A stretch of 64,000 nucleotides of DNA from the NCBI GenBank assembly GCA_050247515.1, contig JBFWUB010000004.1, positions 62,001 to 126,000 on the forward strand, in the 5' to 3' direction. A model generated the notes under the pieces. That model made no database searches. It was not told where the DNA came from and worked only from the letters and a program-made list of their open reading frames with translations. Below, in pieces: positions 18,184 to 24,861 of the stretch; position 1 is the stretch's first letter, and each line of letters starts with the position of its first letter. The position numbers were made by a program, and so were the translations under genes. The stretch comes from RAM1 sp050247515. GTDB lineage: Bacteria > Pseudomonadota > Gammaproteobacteria > Burkholderiales > Burkholderiaceae_C.

Positions 18184-19194
18184 GTGCCGCATCCCCACCA
18201 CCTGCCTGAACTCGACGACCTGCAACGCGTCATTGCGCTCGGCGGCGCCCATCTGCAGGTCACGCAGCAGCCGCTGACCGGGCAACCGCCGCTGTACACG
18301 GTGGCGCTGGGCAACCCGTCACGCGATGTTCCGGCCATCGGTTTTTTCGGTGGCGTGCATGGCCTGGAGCGCATCGGCTCGCAGGTGGTCATTGCCTATC
18401 TGCACGCGCTGGTGGCGCGGCTGCGCTGGGACGCCTCGGTGCATGCGCTGCTGGAGCAGGTGCGCCTGGTCTTCATGCCGGTGGTCAACCCCGGTGGCAT
18501 GCTGCGCCACACGCGTGCCAACCCAAGCGGCGTGGACCTGATGCGCAATGCGCCGGTGGACGCGCGCGAGCCCGTGCCGTTCCTGGTGGGCGGCCAGCGC
18601 ATCAGCGCCGGGCTGCCCTGGTACCGCGGCCGCGCCGGTGCGCCCATGGAGGCCGAAAGCGCCGCGCTGTGCGCGCTGGTGGAGACCGAGCTGCACGGCC
18701 GGCCGTTCAGCCTGGCGCTGGACTGCCATTCGGGCTTTGGCATGCGTGACCGCGTGTGGTTCCCGTATGCCCACCGGCGCACACCCATGCCGCACCTGGC
18801 GCAGCTGCACGCGCTGCAGGCCACATTCGCGGACAGCCACCCGCACCACAACTATGTGTTCGAGCCGCAAAGCCACCAGTACCTGGCCCATGGCGACCTG
18901 TGGGACCACCTGTACCTGCGCGCCTGCGCGCGACCCGGTGAAGTGTTTTTGCCGCTCACGCTGGAGATGGGTTCGTGGCTGTGGGTGAAGAAGAACCCGC
19001 GCCAGCTCTTTTCACGGCGCGGCATCTTCAACCCGCTGATCGCGCACCGCCACCAGCGCGTGCTGCGCCAGCACCTGCCGCTGCTGGATTTCCTGACGCG
19101 TGCCACCGCCGCCTGGCAGCGCTGGCTGCCCGAGCAGCCGGCCAGCCACCACCACAGCCAGGCCATGGCGCGCTGGTACGGGGACAGGGCATGA
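18184..19194 (+). CDS. M14-type zinc peptidase/deacylase-like protein
   Basis: The 336-residue protein has the zinc-ligand pattern of M14 carboxypeptidase and succinylglutamate desuccinylase folds: H59 and E62 in GVHGLERIG, a second His in LALDCHSGFG near residue 182, and a catalytic Glu in LTLEMGSW near residue 262. No signal peptide is seen, so it should be cytoplasmic. The substrate is unknown. The start is GTG 18184. It overlaps the following hydrolase gene by four bases, so the two probably act together. Confidence 0.75.
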   Translation: MPHPHHLPELDDLQRVIALGGAHLQVTQQPLTGQPPLYTVALGNPSRDVPAIGFFGGVHGLERIGSQVVIAYLHALVARLRWDASVHALLEQVRLVFMPVVNPGGMLRHTRANPSGVDLMRNAPVDAREPVPFLVGGQRISAGLPWYRGRAGAPMEAESAALCALVETELHGRPFSLALDCHSGFGMRDRVWFPYAHRRTPMPHLAQLHALQATFADSHPHHNYVFEPQSHQYLAHGDLWDHLYLRACARPGEVFLPLTLEMGSWLWVKKNPRQLFSRRGIFNPLIAHRHQRVLRQHLPLLDFLTRATAAWQRWLPEQPASHHHSQAMARWYGDRA

Positions 19195-19982
19195 CGCCCC
19201 CGAGCACCTGGGTGCTGCTGCGCGGCCTCACGCGCGAGGCGGCTCACTGGAACGGCTTTGACCAGCAACTGGCCGCGGCGCTGGGCCCGCCGCACCGTGT
19301 GCTGACGCTGGATCTGCCGGGCAATGGCAGGCTGTACCAGGTGCGCAGCCCCGCTTGTGTCGCAGACCTGGCCGAGGCTGGCCGCGCCGAGCTGAACCGG
19401 CGCAGCCACCCATCCCCGTATGTGCTTGTGGCCATGTCGTTGGGGGCCATGGTGGCGATTGACTGGGCGTGCAGCGCCCCACACGAGGTGGCGGGCTGCG
19501 TGCTGATCAACACCAGCCTGCGGGGCTTCAGCCCGTTCTGGCAGCGCCTGCAGCCGCACAACTACGCCACGCTGGCAGGGGTGATGCTGGGGGGCCGTAC
19601 ACCGCTGCAACGCGAGCAGGCCGTGCTGGCCTTGACCAGCAACCAGGCGGCGCACCAAGGCGATACCGCCGCCGCCTGGGCCGCAGTGGCACGACAGCGC
19701 CCGGTGTCACGCGGCAATGCCTTGCGTCAGCTATGGGCGGCCGCGCGATACCGGGCGCCACCGCAGCCGCCCGTTGTGCCCGCGTTGCTGCTGGCGTCTG
19801 CAGGTGACAGGCTGGTGTCGGCGCAATGTTCGCAGCGTATCTCTGCCGCCTGGGGCTGGCCGCTGCGCATGCACCCGGATGCGGGGCACGACCTGCCGCT
19901 GGACGCGCCCGGCTGGGTGCAGCGGCAAATCTGCGAATGGTGGCAAGGCGCTGGTTCAGCCGACCTGGCGCGGCGCCAGTAG
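19191..19982 (+). CDS. Alpha/beta hydrolase
   Basis: From ATG 19191 (overlapping the upstream stop as ATGA) the protein has 263 residues. The nucleophile elbow is VAMSLGA with S83, the acid is likely the Asp in ASAGDRLVS, and the His is in DAGHDLPLDAP, giving a full catalytic triad. It has the size and pattern of small cytoplasmic esterases; the substrate is unknown. Its last 27 bases overlap the convergent aquaporin gene. A longer in-frame start at 18975 would lie inside the upstream gene. Confidence 0.8.
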   Translation: MTPPSTWVLLRGLTREAAHWNGFDQQLAAALGPPHRVLTLDLPGNGRLYQVRSPACVADLAEAGRAELNRRSHPSPYVLVAMSLGAMVAIDWACSAPHEVAGCVLINTSLRGFSPFWQRLQPHNYATLAGVMLGGRTPLQREQAVLALTSNQAAHQGDTAAAWAAVARQRPVSRGNALRQLWAAARYRAPPQPPVVPALLLASAGDRLVSAQCSQRISAAWGWPLRMHPDAGHDLPLDAPGWVQRQICEWWQGAGSADLARRQ

Positions 19983-20609
19983 CGCAGCCAGCGCCACACC
20001 GGCTGCGGCACCGAAGCACTGTGCCAGCACGAACGCTGGCGCGCTGGCTGGCGCAATGCCGGCAAAGCTGTCGCTCAGCATGCGGCCCAGTACGGCGGCC
20101 GGGTTGGCAAAGCTGGTACTGGCCGTGAACCAGTAAGCCGCGCCGATCCAGCAGGCCACCAGTGCCGCTGCCTTGCCCGCGGGTGCGCGCAGGATCACGA
20201 ACAGCAGGCCGGCAGTGGCCACGCCCTCGGCCAGCCACTGGCCGGGGCCGGTGCGCAGCTTGGTACTTGTCTGCAGCACTTGCAAGCCGAACATCGCATG
20301 CGCGAGCCACGCCCCCGTAACCGCACCGCCAAGCTGCGCACCCAGATACGGCAGGGCCTCCCGCACAGGCAGTGCCCGCTTGTAAACCATGGCCAGCGTC
20401 ACGACCGGGTTGAAGTGCGCGCCACTAATCGGCCCAAGCGTTTCAATCAGCACATACAAAGCAAACACCGTGGCCAGCGTGTTGGCCAACAGCGCCACGG
20501 CCGTGTTGCCGCCCGCCAGCCGCTCGGCCATGATGCCCGAGCCGATCACCGCGCACAGCAGCGCCGCCGTGCCCAAGCCCTCGGCAAGAGCCCTGCGTGC
20601 CAGCGTCAT
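19956..20609 (-). CDS. aqpS: Aquaglyceroporin of the ars operon (AqpS-like)
   Basis: A 217-residue MIP-family channel with six membrane segments and two half-helix loops. The first loop is altered to NPV (GAHFNPVVTLA); the second is NPA (FANPAAVLGR), without the usual Arg directly after NPA. In other bacteria AqpS channels sit in ars operons and let arsenite, made by ArsC, flow out. Here it is the last gene of arsR-arsI-arsC-aqpS and overlaps arsC by four bases. No arsB or acr3 pump is present, so this channel would be the exit route. Confidence 0.85.
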   Translation of the reverse strand: MTLARRALAEGLGTAALLCAVIGSGIMAERLAGGNTAVALLANTLATVFALYVLIETLGPISGAHFNPVVTLAMVYKRALPVREALPYLGAQLGGAVTGAWLAHAMFGLQVLQTSTKLRTGPGQWLAEGVATAGLLFVILRAPAGKAAALVACWIGAAYWFTASTSFANPAAVLGRMLSDSFAGIAPASAPAFVLAQCFGAAAGVALAALLAPRQVG

Positions 20610-21103
20610 GATTTGGCGAGGTCGCGCGCGCGCGTTTGCAGCATGAGCTTGTCCACGCTGCCCTGCGGCAGGTTGACCAGCAGCTCCAGCCGGCGGCGGA
20701 TGGCGTGCAGCGTCTGGCGGAAGGCCTCCAGCTTCTGCTCGTCCGTGCCTTCAATGGCCGATGGGTCCGCGTACCCCCAGTGGGCTGTTGCGGGCTGGCC
20801 CGGCCAGTAGGGGCAGACCTCACCGGCGGCGTTGTCGCACACGGTGATCACCAGGTCCATGTGCGGCGCATCGGGCAGGGCGAACTCGTCCCAGCTCTTG
20901 CTGGACAGGCCGTCGGTGCTGATGCCGGCGGCCTGCAACACCTTCAGGCCCAGCGGGTTGGGCTGCTGGTTGTCGCGCGGGCTGCTGCCGGCGGAGTACG
21001 CCTTGAAGCGCCCGCGGCCAATGTGGTTGAGCGTGGCTTCCGCCAGGATGCTGCGCGCCGAGTTGTGCGTGCACAGGAACAGGACGTTGATGGGTTGGCT
21101 CAT
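20606..21103 (-). CDS. arsC: Arsenate reductase, LMW-phosphatase type
   Basis: The 165 residues open with the phosphatase P-loop CTHNSARS (C11 nucleophile, R17), the CX5R signature of thioredoxin- or glutaredoxin-linked ArsC. The acid loop is probably CPYWPGQPATAHWGYADPS, which contains the DP pair. It reduces arsenate to arsenite. The C-terminal 30 residues are an extra helical tail. It is translationally coupled to the aquaporin. Confidence 0.92.
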   Translation of the reverse strand: MSQPINVLFLCTHNSARSILAEATLNHIGRGRFKAYSAGSSPRDNQQPNPLGLKVLQAAGISTDGLSSKSWDEFALPDAPHMDLVITVCDNAAGEVCPYWPGQPATAHWGYADPSAIEGTDEQKLEAFRQTLHAIRRRLELLVNLPQGSVDKLMLQTRARDLAKS

Positions 21104-21119
21104 GGTTGTTTCCTTTTCA

Positions 21120-21554
21120 TCAGCAGCAGCCCGACCTGGGCGCGCAGCAGGCGCTGGCCTGTGCCGCCGCCGGCTTGGCCTGGCTGAACACGGGGATGCT
21201 GTCCAGCGTATGGAACTGCTCCCAGGCCATGCCCTGCGGGTCGGTCACCCAGTATTTTTCGCTGCGGGCATAGCAGCAGGTGGTTTCGCCCTCGTCCAGC
21301 AGCGCCATGTCAGCCCGCGTCGCGTTGTCTTTCAGCGCGGCCAGTTCGTCGGCCGTGCCCACCTGGATGCCCAGGTGGTCCACGCCCGGCTTGTCGCCGC
21401 GGGTAGAGATGGCGAAATTCACCGGCGGGTCTTCCAGCATCCACTTGGCGTAGTCGCCTTCGGTGCGGGCCGGGGGCTGGTTGAACATGGCCGAATAGAA
21501 CGCGATGTTCCTGGGCAGGTCGTCCACATGCATGTGGACATGAAAGCGCTTCAT
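21120..21554 (-). CDS. arsI: ArsI/CadI-family metalloenzyme (likely C-As lyase)
   Basis: ArsI cleaves the C-As bond of methylarsenite. From ATG 21554 the protein has 144 residues with a vicinal-oxygen-chelate fold. Putative metal ligands are H5 or H8 in FHVHMHV, H60 in VDHLGIQV and E112 in WEQFHT. The vicinal pair C93-C94 in TTCCYARSEKYWV matches the arsenic-binding pair of ArsI. The C-terminus ends in clustered cysteines (SACCAPRSGCC). CadI-type cadmium proteins share the fold, so arsenic specificity rests partly on the operon. Confidence 0.85.
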   Translation of the reverse strand: MKRFHVHMHVDDLPRNIAFYSAMFNQPPARTEGDYAKWMLEDPPVNFAISTRGDKPGVDHLGIQVGTADELAALKDNATRADMALLDEGETTCCYARSEKYWVTDPQGMAWEQFHTLDSIPVFSQAKPAAAQASACCAPRSGCC

Positions 21555-21567
21555 GGGGGAGGACTCC

Positions 21568-21903
21568 TTAACAAGTAGTACAGACAGGGGCGATTTCACA
21601 CGCCGCGCCTTCGCAGCAGTGCTCGGTCAGGTAGGTCAGCAGCGCGTTCATCCGCTCAAAGCTGGCGCGGTAGATCAGGTGGCGCCCGCGTGGCTCGCTG
21701 CTCACCAGCCCGGCGTGGGTCAGTTCCTTCAGGTGGAACGACAGCGCGCTGGGCGCCACGTCCAGCTGCTGGGCCATGGCGCCGGGCGTCAGGCCTTCGG
21801 GCCCGGCCACGACCAGCGCGCGAAAGGCGCGCAGGCGCTGCGGCTGCGCCAGGGCTGCCAGGGAGCGCACGGTGGTGGCTTCATCGACGGTGATCGTTTC
21901 CAT
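21568..21903 (-). CDS. arsR: ArsR-family arsenic-responsive repressor
   Basis: A 111-residue winged-helix repressor with recognition region VAPSALSFHLKELTHAGLV. The E. coli-type CxCxxC in the recognition helix is absent; instead cysteines cluster at the C-terminus (HCCEGAACEIAPVCTTC), a separate arsenite-binding layout known in other ArsR proteins. It heads the operon and probably represses it through the ATTCAA/TTGAAT site directly upstream. No Shine-Dalgarno precedes the ATG. Confidence 0.9.
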   Translation of the reverse strand: METITVDEATTVRSLAALAQPQRLRAFRALVVAGPEGLTPGAMAQQLDVAPSALSFHLKELTHAGLVSSEPRGRHLIYRASFERMNALLTYLTEHCCEGAACEIAPVCTTC

Positions 21904-21904
21904 A

Positions 21905-21938
21905 ATTCAATAATAGTTGAATCATTGAATGGATGCAA
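21905..21938 (-). promoter_or_regulatory. ars operon promoter overlapping an ArsR-type operator
   Basis: On the minus strand TTGCAT (21938-21933) and TATTAT (21915-21910) are 17 bases apart and would start transcription at or next to the arsR ATG (21903). The dyad ATTCAA-N6-TTGAAT (21905-21922) covers the -10 box, so a bound repressor would block polymerase. The mRNA would be leaderless. Confidence 0.6.
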
Positions 21939-21950
21939 GACGCTCCAAGC

Positions 21951-21990
21951 CTGTCACGGCGTTGCAACCAATCTGCCACATGGCCGTCAC
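21951..21990 (+). promoter_or_regulatory. Tandem Pho boxes before the lipid-remodelling genes
   Basis: Four 7-base half-sites start exactly 11 bases apart: CTGTCAC (21951), TTGCAAC (21962), CTGCCAC (21973) and CCGTCAC (21984). This equals two PhoB dimer sites in tandem. The second box ends 56 bases before the acyltransferase ATG; CACACT, a weak -10, follows 10 bases later. Confidence 0.6.
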
Positions 21991-22046
21991 CGCGCCATCC
22001 CACACTGGCGCACATCCCCTCGCGTAAAGCACACAAGGAGAGCGCA

Positions 22047-22877
22047 ATGAACGAACTGCCCAGCCCCACCATGCCCCTGTCGCCGGTCTCGCTGCCACGG
22101 GGGTCACTTCACCGAAGCGATCATCAGGTCATCGATCAGGCTGGGCGCGGCAGTATTTCGGTTTCGTGGGCCCGCCACCAGGATGAAGTCCGCCAGGCGC
22201 AACGCCTGAGGTTTGACGTGTTCGCCCGCGAAATGGGCGCACGGCTGAACAGCGCCATCGCCGGCCACGATGTGGATCTGTTTGACGACTATTGCGAACA
22301 CCTGCTGGTGCGCGACCTGGCCACGCAGCAGGTCGTGGGCACCTACCGCGTGCTCACGCCGGCCCAGGCCCGCCGCGTAGGCAGCACCTACAGCGACACC
22401 GAATTCGACCTGACACGCCTGCGCAGCCTGCGCGAACGCATGGTGGAGCTGGGCCGCAGCTGCGTGCACCCGGACCACCGCCACGGCGGCGTGATTCTGG
22501 CGCTGTGGGGGGCGCTGGCGGAGTTCATGGTGCGCAACCAGCTGGACACCATGATCGGCTGCGCCAGCATCCCCATGCTGCACAACGGCGTGGTCAGCGG
22601 CGACGCCGCCGCCAGCATCTGGCGCCAGGTGAGCCAGACGCACCTGGCCCCGATTGACTACCACGTGCGACCGCGCCTGCCGCTGCCGATCGACAAGCTG
22701 GACAGCACGCTGGACATTGAGCCGCCGGCGCTGATCAAAGGCTACCTGCGCCTGGGCGCCAAGGTGCTGGGCGCACCCGCCTGGGACCCGGACTTCAACA
22801 CCGCCGACCTGCCCATGCTGATGCGCATTGCCGATCTGCCGGCGCGCTACCGCAAACATTTCCTTGGTGCAGCATGA
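22047..22877 (+). CDS. OlsB-like GNAT N-acyltransferase
   Basis: The 276-residue protein starts at ATG 22047 behind AAGGAG. After about 45 non-conserved residues comes an Acetyltransf_5 GNAT domain with the segments RLRFDVFAREMG, DDYCEHLLV, VGTYRVLTP, ELGRSCVHPDHR and ALWGALAEFM. This domain is that of OlsB, which moves a hydroxyacyl chain from ACP to ornithine in phosphorus-free ornithine lipids, and of N-acyl amino acid synthases. OlsA is not present, so the product could be an N-acyl amino acid. Overlap with plcP and upstream Pho boxes favour a role in phosphate-sparing lipids. Confidence 0.75.
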   Translation: MNELPSPTMPLSPVSLPRGSLHRSDHQVIDQAGRGSISVSWARHQDEVRQAQRLRFDVFAREMGARLNSAIAGHDVDLFDDYCEHLLVRDLATQQVVGTYRVLTPAQARRVGSTYSDTEFDLTRLRSLRERMVELGRSCVHPDHRHGGVILALWGALAEFMVRNQLDTMIGCASIPMLHNGVVSGDAAASIWRQVSQTHLAPIDYHVRPRLPLPIDKLDSTLDIEPPALIKGYLRLGAKVLGAPAWDPDFNTADLPMLMRIADLPARYRKHFLGAA

Positions 22878-23761
22878 GGGGGCTGGGCGGAACGACCGCG
22901 TTTGATTCGCTGGGTGGTCTGTACGGCGGCTTCAATGGCGATCCGGGCCCCGGCGGCGCTCGCGACGATGACGACACGGCCCGTGTACGCTACCGGGCCG
23001 TTTTCATATCCGACCTGCACCTGGGCACGCCCGGCTGCCAGGCGGCGGCGCTGCTGGACTTCCTGAAGGCCCACCCGAGCCAGTTCCTGTACCTGGTGGG
23101 CGACATCGTGGACGGCTGGCAGCTGCGCCGCCGCTGGTACTGGCCGCAGGCCCACAACGACGTGGTGCAAAAGCTGCTGCGCGCCGCGCGCAAGGGCTGC
23201 CGCGTGGTCTATGTGCCGGGCAACCATGATGAATTCGCGCGTGAATTCATCGGCCACCAGTTTGGCGGCATCGAGGTCAGCGAGGAAGCCGTGCACCACA
23301 CAGCCGACGGCCGCGCGTTGTGGGTCATCCACGGCGACTACTTTGACGGCGTGATCCAGTGCGCCAAGTGGCTGGCCTATGTGGGTGACAACCTGTATGA
23401 GTTCACCCTCAAGCTCAACCGCCACCTGAACCACCTGCGCGGCCGCCTGGGCCTGCCGTACTGGTCGCTGTCGGCTTACCTCAAGCACAAGGTCAAGAAG
23501 GCGCTGAACTACGTGACCGACTTTGAAGTGGCCGTGGCCGCCGAGGCACGCAAGCGCGGCCACGACGGCGTGGTCTGCGGGCACATCCACCGCGCCGAGA
23601 TGCGCGAGATCAACGGCACGCTGTACTGCAACGACGGCGACTGGGTCGAAAGCCGCACCGCCCTGGTGGAGCATTTCGACGGCCGGCTGGAGCTGGTGCA
23701 CTGGGTGCCCACGCACCAGACGCAGGGCCGGGGCCATGTGGCGCGGGCGGTGTCCCCATGA
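22874..23761 (+). CDS. plcP: PlcP-type phospholipase C (metallophosphoesterase)
   Basis: The 295-residue calcineurin-like phosphoesterase has a complete metal site: D47 and H49 in SDLHLG, D77 in VGDIVDGW, GNHD at 116-119, H153 in VIHGD and GHIH at 236-239. Such proteins are often labelled UDP-2,3-diacylglucosamine diphosphatase, but LpxH carries GNRD where this has GNHD. This length and the GDIVDGWQLRR and WPQAHNDVVQK segments match PlcP, which removes phospholipid head groups under phosphate starvation. It sits between the acyltransferase and glycosyltransferase genes with four-base overlaps on both sides. Confidence 0.8.
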   Translation: MRGLGGTTAFDSLGGLYGGFNGDPGPGGARDDDDTARVRYRAVFISDLHLGTPGCQAAALLDFLKAHPSQFLYLVGDIVDGWQLRRRWYWPQAHNDVVQKLLRAARKGCRVVYVPGNHDEFAREFIGHQFGGIEVSEEAVHHTADGRALWVIHGDYFDGVIQCAKWLAYVGDNLYEFTLKLNRHLNHLRGRLGLPYWSLSAYLKHKVKKALNYVTDFEVAVAAEARKRGHDGVVCGHIHRAEMREINGTLYCNDGDWVESRTALVEHFDGRLELVHWVPTHQTQGRGHVARAVSP

Positions 23762-24858
23762 AAATCGCCCTGATCACCGACGCCTGGCAGCCCCAGGTCA
23801 ATGGCGTGGTCACCACCCTGGTGGAGCTGGTGCGCGAGCTGGGAACGGCCGGGCACGACGTGCACGTCATCCACCCCGGCCAGTTCCGCACGCGGCCATG
23901 CCCGGGCTACGCCGGCATTGACCTGGCGGTGCGCCCGGCGCGCCAGATGGCCCGGCAGCTGGACGAGCTGCAGCCCGAGGCGGTGCACATCGCCACCGAA
24001 GGCCCGCTGGGCTGGGCGGCACGCGCGCATTGCCGCAAGCGCGGCTGGCGCTTTACCACCGCGTTCCACACCAAGTTCCCGGAGATCCTGCATGCCGCGC
24101 TGAAGGTTCCGCTGAGCTGGGGCTATGCGCTGTTCCGCCACTTTCACAAGCCGTCGGCCGGCGTGATGGTGCCTACCCAGGGCGTGCTGCGCATGCTGCA
24201 GGCGCGCGGCTTTCGCAACCTGCGCGCCTGGACGCACGGCGTGGACACCACGCTGTTCCAGATGCGGCCGCAGCCGCAGGTCTACGAGCCCATGGGCCTG
24301 TTGCCGCGGCCGGTGGCGCTGTTCGTGGGCCGGGTTTCGTATGAAAAGAACATCGAAGCCTTCCTGCAGCTGGACTTTCCGGGCACCAAGGTGGTGTGTG
24401 GCGTGGGCCCGCTGGAGGCCCAGCTGCGCGAGCGCTTTCCCGGCGTACGCTGGCTGGGTCTGCTGCCGCGCGAGGAACTGGCCCGTGTCTATGCGGCGGC
24501 GGACCTGTTCGTCTTTCCCAGCAGGTCAGAGACCTTTGGCCTGGTCATGCTGGAGGCCATGGCCACGGGCACGCCAGTGGCGGCGTATCCTGTAGACGGC
24601 CCGCTGGAGGTACTGGGCCAGCCTGACTGCCACGGAGGCGCCCTGGATGAAGACCTGCAGCAAGCCTGCTTTGCCACGCTGGCCGTGCCGCGCCACGAGG
24701 CGCGGGCCCGCGCGCTGCAGTTCAGCTGGGCTGAGGCCACGCGCCTGTTCACCAGCCACCTGGTGCCGGTGTCACAGGCCTGTCATGAAGCGGCGGAACA
24801 CTGTCACAAACCCGTCATCCATTTGACATCTTCTTCCTCGTCTTCCACGCCTTCCTGA
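23758..24858 (+). CDS. Agt-like GT4 lipid glycosyltransferase
   Basis: The 366-residue GT-B enzyme starts MKIALITDAWQPQVNGVVTT, with the glycine-rich acceptor loop, and carries the GT4 EX7E motif with E258 and E266 in SETFGLVMLEAMATGTP. Agt enzymes of this type put glucose, galactose or glucuronate on diacylglycerol. Being next to PlcP, which makes diacylglycerol from phospholipid, is the known plcP-agt arrangement for replacing phospholipids with glycolipids. Sugar and acceptor cannot be read from sequence, and GDP-mannose-dependent relatives exist. Its last 90 bases hold Pho-box-like sites for ppk1. Confidence 0.75.
   Translation: MKIALITDAWQPQVNGVVTTLVELVRELGTAGHDVHVIHPGQFRTRPCPGYAGIDLAVRPARQMARQLDELQPEAVHIATEGPLGWAARAHCRKRGWRFTTAFHTKFPEILHAALKVPLSWGYALFRHFHKPSAGVMVPTQGVLRMLQARGFRNLRAWTHGVDTTLFQMRPQPQVYEPMGLLPRPVALFVGRVSYEKNIEAFLQLDFPGTKVVCGVGPLEAQLRERFPGVRWLGLLPREELARVYAAADLFVFPSRSETFGLVMLEAMATGTPVAAYPVDGPLEVLGQPDCHGGALDEDLQQACFATLAVPRHEARARALQFSWAEATRLFTSHLVPVSQACHEAAEHCHKPVIHLTSSSSSSTPS
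24769..24829 (+). promoter_or_regulatory. Pho boxes inside the glycosyltransferase 3' end, before ppk1
   Basis: Two PhoB-like boxes are present: GTGTCACAGGCCTGTCAT (24769-24786) and CTGTCACAAACCCGTCAT (24801-24818), each with half-sites 11 bp apart. A further half-site, TTGACAT, follows at 24823. They overlap codons of the upstream gene and end 43 bases before the ppk1 ATG. No convincing -10 is visible. Confidence 0.6.
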
Positions 24859-24861
24859 TTG

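Noticed and set aside
22874..23761. Calling the phosphoesterase LpxH (lipid A synthesis)
   Set aside because: The metal motif is GNHD and the protein is longer than LpxH, which carries GNRD. Gene context is acyltransferase and glycosyltransferase, not lipid A genes.
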